A DNA stretch of 64,000 nt from Solenopsis invicta (taxonomy: Eukaryota > Arthropoda > Insecta > Hymenoptera > Formicidae). The stretch covers positions 15,488,329 to 15,552,328 of the forward strand of contig NC_052677.1 of assembly GCF_016802725.1 (NCBI RefSeq), written 5' to 3'. The position numbers and the translations under genes are program-made. The first letter of the stretch is position 1, and the number at the start of each line of letters is the position of its first letter. Below, one piece after another: positions 58,690 through 64,000 of this stretch. Below the pieces are notes generated by a model. That model saw only the letters and a program-made list of their open reading frames with translations. It was not told where the DNA came from and ran no database searches.

Positions 58690-61640
58690 CACGACGATAA
58701 GGAAATGTTGCTTATCACGACGCGTTGCTTATCCAGATCTATTACGTTTATCAAACTTGGAATTTCTAATGAACCTCAAGATGTTTTTCTTTTGGAAAAC
58801 TTGTAAAAAAATTATTCTGTGTAAAATCTATGTAAAAAAATGATTTTTTAGCTTTTTGAACGCGAATGACTTGGAGATTAAGTTTTAATTTTCAAGTTTA
58901 ATTGAGAAATAAGGAATAGATAGAGTATAGAGTATAAGATTTATCATATTTCTCGTTAGAGATTTTTTGATAAAAATGATTTTTTCTGAAAGCAATATTG
59001 TTCCCAATCTTTTACTTTCTAGCTTGATTTGAATAACTATTCTTTCCAAATCCGTTTACATATTCCGTTTCATACTCCTTTAATTTGTTCATACTTCATC
59101 TTACCATCTTCTCTTTGTTCCGAGAGATCAATCGCTGATACGCTTAATTAAAAATTTGGAGCGTCAGGTGATCAAGGCATAAAATACAGCTCACGTTAAT
59201 CGGGACCAAGAGAGCGACCTCCCCTCATTTCTCTCCTTTTGCTTAGCATCATTCTCGTATCGTCTTCTCTCTTTTCCGTTCAACGTGCTCGGTTCGCTCT
59301 ATTCTTCCCGCGCCAACCATGGTTTCATTAGTCGTCTAATCTTTCTTGCAACCTTGGAAGGAGGATGGGAACTTAGGCTTCTCTCGCTTAGGTCCGAGCA
59401 AGATCTTCTTTCCCTCGACCATCGGGGGATCTGGTCGAGTGACTGATGAACTGGCCACTAATTACCTTCTCTGTGCCGTACAATACCAGCGTATTAATAA
59501 CTCGCATTTATATGCCTGTGAAAAATGGACGTTCGCTTCCTTTCGCTCTCGTTCCTTCCTTCTCTCTTTATTCGATGATCAAAGCGTGCAAGCACCCATG
59601 CGATTGTGTGGACAGATAGATGCATACGCGTAGATACGAAAGCGCGAATGAAAGAGATAGCGTCCGACCGGATTGCACCACCAACCTGTTGTTTTGCAAT
59701 GCTGTACTGTCATTTCGCGACTGTATAAATTCAAAATGAAGAATGGATAATGCTGCTATTAAATGCAACGAGATAGATTACTGACATAACTGGCTGAAGT
59801 AATATTTATCGTGAAAACATGTCTGAGATTAATAATTGAAATTTAATTTGATTGGAAATATCATTATAAAATCTTATAAGTTATAATGTACAAAGTTATA
59901 ATGTACAAAGTGATAAGTTTATTAAAGAGATTTTTATTTTTACTGTCGATATGAAGAATAGATTATTTTTAAAATATTCCATGTCTGCATTATTTAATAA
60001 AAAATTTATATTACATAAACACAGTATTAACACAATTTTTTAATATCGTGTTTATACGCTTATTATGTACAAGTGCCATTGCACTTAATTTAACTTATCT
60101 CAAAATATATGCGTGGAAAAGATATTTCGAAATTATTCGTATTATTATCTTTCACTTTTGGATACGACGTATCTCATGTCTTGGACATTTCGCTTAAGAC
60201 TCGATTTGCTCTACGCTTATTTATCATCACCGGATATTAAATGCTATGCTGTCAACTTGAAGCTAAGAGAACGCGTACATCGATCGATGACTGGGCGCGT
60301 TGAAGACTACATACGTGGGCCGGGACGACCTGCGCGAGTTATACGAACGATCGAAGAGAGGAAAAGGTCTTGACATTTCCTCTGCGCCTTGACAGAACTA
60401 AACCGAACCCTTCCTGACATTAGATAGACTCTTTTAGCCTTTTTCGACATTTATAGAGCAATAGACAACGAACAACCACCACGTATCCGTATTCTCAATA
60501 ATAATTCACGAATGTCATTTTCGGAGTGAGGAAAACTACTATTATCGTGATACCGTTGGTGTTTTTGATGGTAAAATGTCTATCCATTTATAAAATAAAA
60601 AATTGTGAAACTTTTTTTCTTTAAACGATGTAACGTTAGGCCAGGCATCTAGATCAAAGCATTTTAAATTGCACATTGCACTGCAGGATAAAAGTGTCCT
60701 AGACAGTGATTTTTTTCAGTAGATGGTATTTTAAAGATCTGAGTACATGAAAGACATACTATGTATTATCTAATAGCATTTCTTTGAATGAAAATTATAA
60801 TCTAGTAATATTTTCATCTAGTTTTTTATTTGTATATTACTGTATATTATGTTACAGTAATTTATTGTACGCATTTTATAAATTATGTTCATATAATTAA
60901 AAGTTACGATTTCGCGTTACAGCAATTTTTCATTATGAAAAGCATGTACATGAAAAAAATACAAAACTTAAAATTATTTTTTTTATTTTTATGTCAGTTT
61001 TGTCTGGATAATCTCGTCACTAAATTTTGATTTTTATTAAAAAGCGATATTATATTGTTTTTTTTAGTTCTTTTTTAATGATTCTATGAATAACGTAAAC
61101 TGTAGATGCGATTATTTCTTCGAGTCAAGTCACGAAAAATTCCAAAGAGCGTTTTAATCAAATTGTGTCATGAGTAATGTGAAATCGATTTTTGCTTCAT
61201 ATAAAATTATGTTATTATCTTGCAATATGATTATAATATAATATTATAAACTGTAATATGATAATTTGAGAGAAGCAGCTTGAAATGTCAGGTCTTCTGT
61301 AGCTGCATTATATTCCTTTACATTACTGTATAATACATTTTTAGTAGAAAGTAAAAAATTAATATAAAATTAAAGAAACACAACAGAAATTCGAAATTAA
61401 TTTACAAATAATATATATAACAGCGCGATTAACGTTTTGAGAAAAATTGAAAAGATTTAAAACGAAAATAAAAACAAAATTATGTTCTGCGAGAATGAAA
61501 CATTTTCAACGATATTCACCCTAATACAATTTTGTTACACAATTTGATTTTAATAAATATTAAAATTTTTATTATCACTCCATTGTTGCAATGGGAAAAT
61601 ATTGTTTATGGTTGATACAAATTCGTGATTCGTAAACTGG
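58690..61640. other. Non-coding DNA, alternating AT-rich and GC-richer patches
   Basis: GC-richer patch at 59200-59700 (pyrimidine-rich, no TATA box recognised) and a small one at 60240-60420; the rest is AT-rich. The short frames at 59346-59633 and 60113-60373 show no recognisable protein. Confidence 0.4.
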
Positions 61641-64000
61641 ACAACGCGTGTGCAATGTCTCGAGATTCGTTTCTAGGGTAATTCATAATTCAGTCGGTTT
61701 TTGCCCGAGCACTTTGGCAATATTAAACGCAGACGCGGAACCCCACAAGGGGCATCCACAAAGCCGCGGTAAGCTCAAAGCGTCCCTAACCACCATTCCA
61801 CCCTTTACACACCCATTCCTCTCTTGTGTATGATAGTATGTACTCAGCAACGGTCTCATTTCACTGAGTTTACAACGGCGGTAATATAAAAAAAGATTTT
61901 TAAAAAATCATAACATGTGTGCCACATGATTTACATATATCGTCACATCATTATAATTCTGCTCGAAACAATTAAAAGAGAATAATGTAACTTACCATCT
62001 TATTCTATCGATTAATAATTAAAGCGATTATGTTCTTAAAGGTACCTTGTATCCTGCGTGCGGATTTTTCATATTTTATATGCACCTCGTGCAAAATTTA
62101 TAAAGCGCAATCAGATTTGCAAAGGATTATTTTCTCTTTTCGTCGCGACAAACATAATGTAGAACTTTAGCTTCACGCAAAGCATTTTATTCGCTACCGG
62201 AATGGTCCAGCAGGCAGAAGTGCCTGTTAATGTTAACCTTTCGTGTACAAGTAAAATATAATTAGGCTTCGCAGTGACGCGAATCGCGGCTGCGATCTGG
62301 GAATATGCCTGCAAGGTTTCGCTCGCTCAGTCGCGCTGACGATTTATTCGCGCAATAACGTCACGTACTTTACGGACGTACGTAACGTTTACTGCATCTT
62401 CTATTCAGCGGATAAGTTACAGCTACCGTTACCATCGCGCGCGAGCGTTCGCAGTCGCCGCGCGAATATTCATCGCGGGCATTCACCGTGTACCTATCTA
62501 CCGGCGTACACAACCGCCACTATTTTTTCCACGAGTAATATTTATCGACGCCCGACGGATTACGAGCGCGGCCCGACGCCGGCTACTAGATTCTGCGAGC
62601 AAGTTAATTCTTAGCTCGTAACATAAATATCTGGCCGCGTCTCGTTTCGTGACTGTAGGAATCTCGGAAATACTTGGCAAGCAATCTTTTTTTATAATAC
62701 CTTTACGATGATTGTTAATTATTACACAATTTTCTGAAAAAAGTAAAATCCGAAATCCTGATTATGGCTCGATTTATCTATCGTATTAATATTTTATCTA
62801 TCATCATTTTAAGATTATAATGATTTGCACTAATATTCAAAGCATATGAGAGTATCAAGTATTTTTTTATTTATAAAGAGGCAAGAGGCAAGAGAGGAAC
62901 AAAAAAAATATAATTACATAATAAGAATTTATAGATGATTGAATCTTTTTGCGTAACTCGAGCATAACTGTTTTTTTCTTTTTATAATTTATTATGTCTT
63001 ATTTCTATTTGAATTTCTAATAGTAGATAAATTCCATCATTTCTGTATATAATGTGATATAATACGTTATAACAAATTCTAAAGCATATACGTATATAGT
63101 ATATATGTAATGAGAACTTTTATCATTTTTATTTATAACGTTAATTAAATCGGTAAACGTATAAATAATCTTTGGTTATTTCGTAGTAACTCTGTTGTCG
63201 ATTTATACATTTTTTTGAATTTATTTGGTAGAAGATACATATTTGTGCCATTGATTGAAAAATCTTAAATAAATGATGGCGAGAGCAGATCAATGGTTTG
63301 GCTTGTATGGTTAAAAGAGTACACGGCTCGCGCGATCTACGTTTTCATGCACGTGATATCAAGCGTACTTACTCCCGAAGTCTGCGAAGGTGACTCCGGT
63401 CAGAATCCCGGCCTCCACCTTCAAGATGGGGGGTTGCAATCGATACCCTTCGACCAATACCCTGTGTCAGTATCGATTGCGTGCGACAGTCTATTCACTT
63501 TTATTCGCTTTTGATATTTAGACTTTAGACATTTCGAGAATTGCAATTAAATTTGCGAATATATTAAATTAAAATTGCACAACATGTAATAACTCAGATA
63601 AAATTACATTTATTTAGATATACAAGACATGAATTTTCGTTGGAATGATTTAAGCCACTTGTTCCTTGCTGCGTGCCCTTTGCAATCATGACATGCGATG
63701 GGGTCGATTGTAATCTTCCGCGAAGTTCGCCAAAGTTCCACCGCAAACGTGCACATGTGTACACGTATACTTACAATCGTGCCAGTATTGCACCTGGCGA
63801 TGCGCGGAATTGAAACGACACGATAATCTAAAGGCCGGAAACGATAGTTCGCGACGACTTTCGTGACGACCACCTGGATCTAAGTCTCGTAATGCTCCGG
63901 ATATTAAGCATGGCGAACAAAACGGACGGAAGTAATTACTGCTTTTAAAACTCACCCCGGAAGCGACGAAACAAGAGGGTGGGAACACGAGACGCTTCCT
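61640..64000. other. Non-coding DNA with CpG-rich blocks
   Basis: CpG-rich blocks at about 61650-61830, 62260-62660 and 63300-64000 are separated by AT-rich DNA. The block at 62360-62600 is especially dense in CG and ACGT motifs. No gene is recognised before the window ends. Confidence 0.4.
63436..63480. repeat. 11-bp inverted repeat with TATCGAT cores
   Basis: GCAATCGATAC (63436-63446) and its exact complement GTATCGATTGC (63470-63480), 23 bp apart. ATCGATA resembles the DREF core TATCGATA. Confidence 0.7.

Noticed and set aside
63168..63190. Sequence similar to the 5' end of miR-9 (ATCTTTGGTTAT)
   Set aside because: Only about 11 bases match and no complementary arm is present nearby.

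Overview
The window is a piece of insect nuclear genome. It is AT-rich, its genes are split by GT-AG introns, several are axonemal, synaptic or housekeeping genes of animal type, and it is dense in short fold-back transposons (MITEs). Gene content and the style of the repeats suggest a hymenopteran such as an ant; that is inference, not proof. All gene models were assembled by reading splice sites and checking reading phase across every junction.

Left part (1-24 kb). The last eight exons of an axonemal dynein heavy chain (1-3770, +) converge on a small two-exon gene for UQCRQ, subunit 8 of respiratory complex III (4399-6364, -). Next is rabphilin (Rph, 12321-19715, +; probable non-coding first exon near 8.2-8.6 kb and a long first intron full of hairpins and a microsatellite). 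It converges tail to tail on eIF2B-epsilon (20064-23053, -).

Middle part (24-48 kb). After a gene-free AT-rich stretch come egghead (28451-30964, -), a beta-1,4-mannosyltransferase of glycolipid synthesis, and RIOK2 (32734-34510, +), a ribosome-biogenesis kinase. These two are divergent and share a CpG-rich promoter region. Sorbitol dehydrogenase (35817-40390, +; one intron is GC-AG) and a valacyclovir-hydrolase-like enzyme (BPHL, 43290-47389, +) follow. BPHL intron 1 holds the most striking structure: a 2.3-kb fold-back transposon with tandem-repeat arms and a 9-bp target duplication. It sits inside the 3' splice-site region of exon 2 and is itself interrupted by a 1.18-kb LTR-like insertion.

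Right part (48-64 kb). No convincing protein-coding gene is visible. There is a set of well-formed splice sites flanking non-coding exons (48.2-50.6 kb, candidate lncRNA or 5' UTR), several MITEs, a homeodomain-motif-rich block (55.56-55.80 kb) and a series of CpG-rich islands separated by AT-rich sequence. This looks like the regulatory or 5' territory of a gene lying outside the window. The genes do not form one pathway; they are neighbouring, independently transcribed units.
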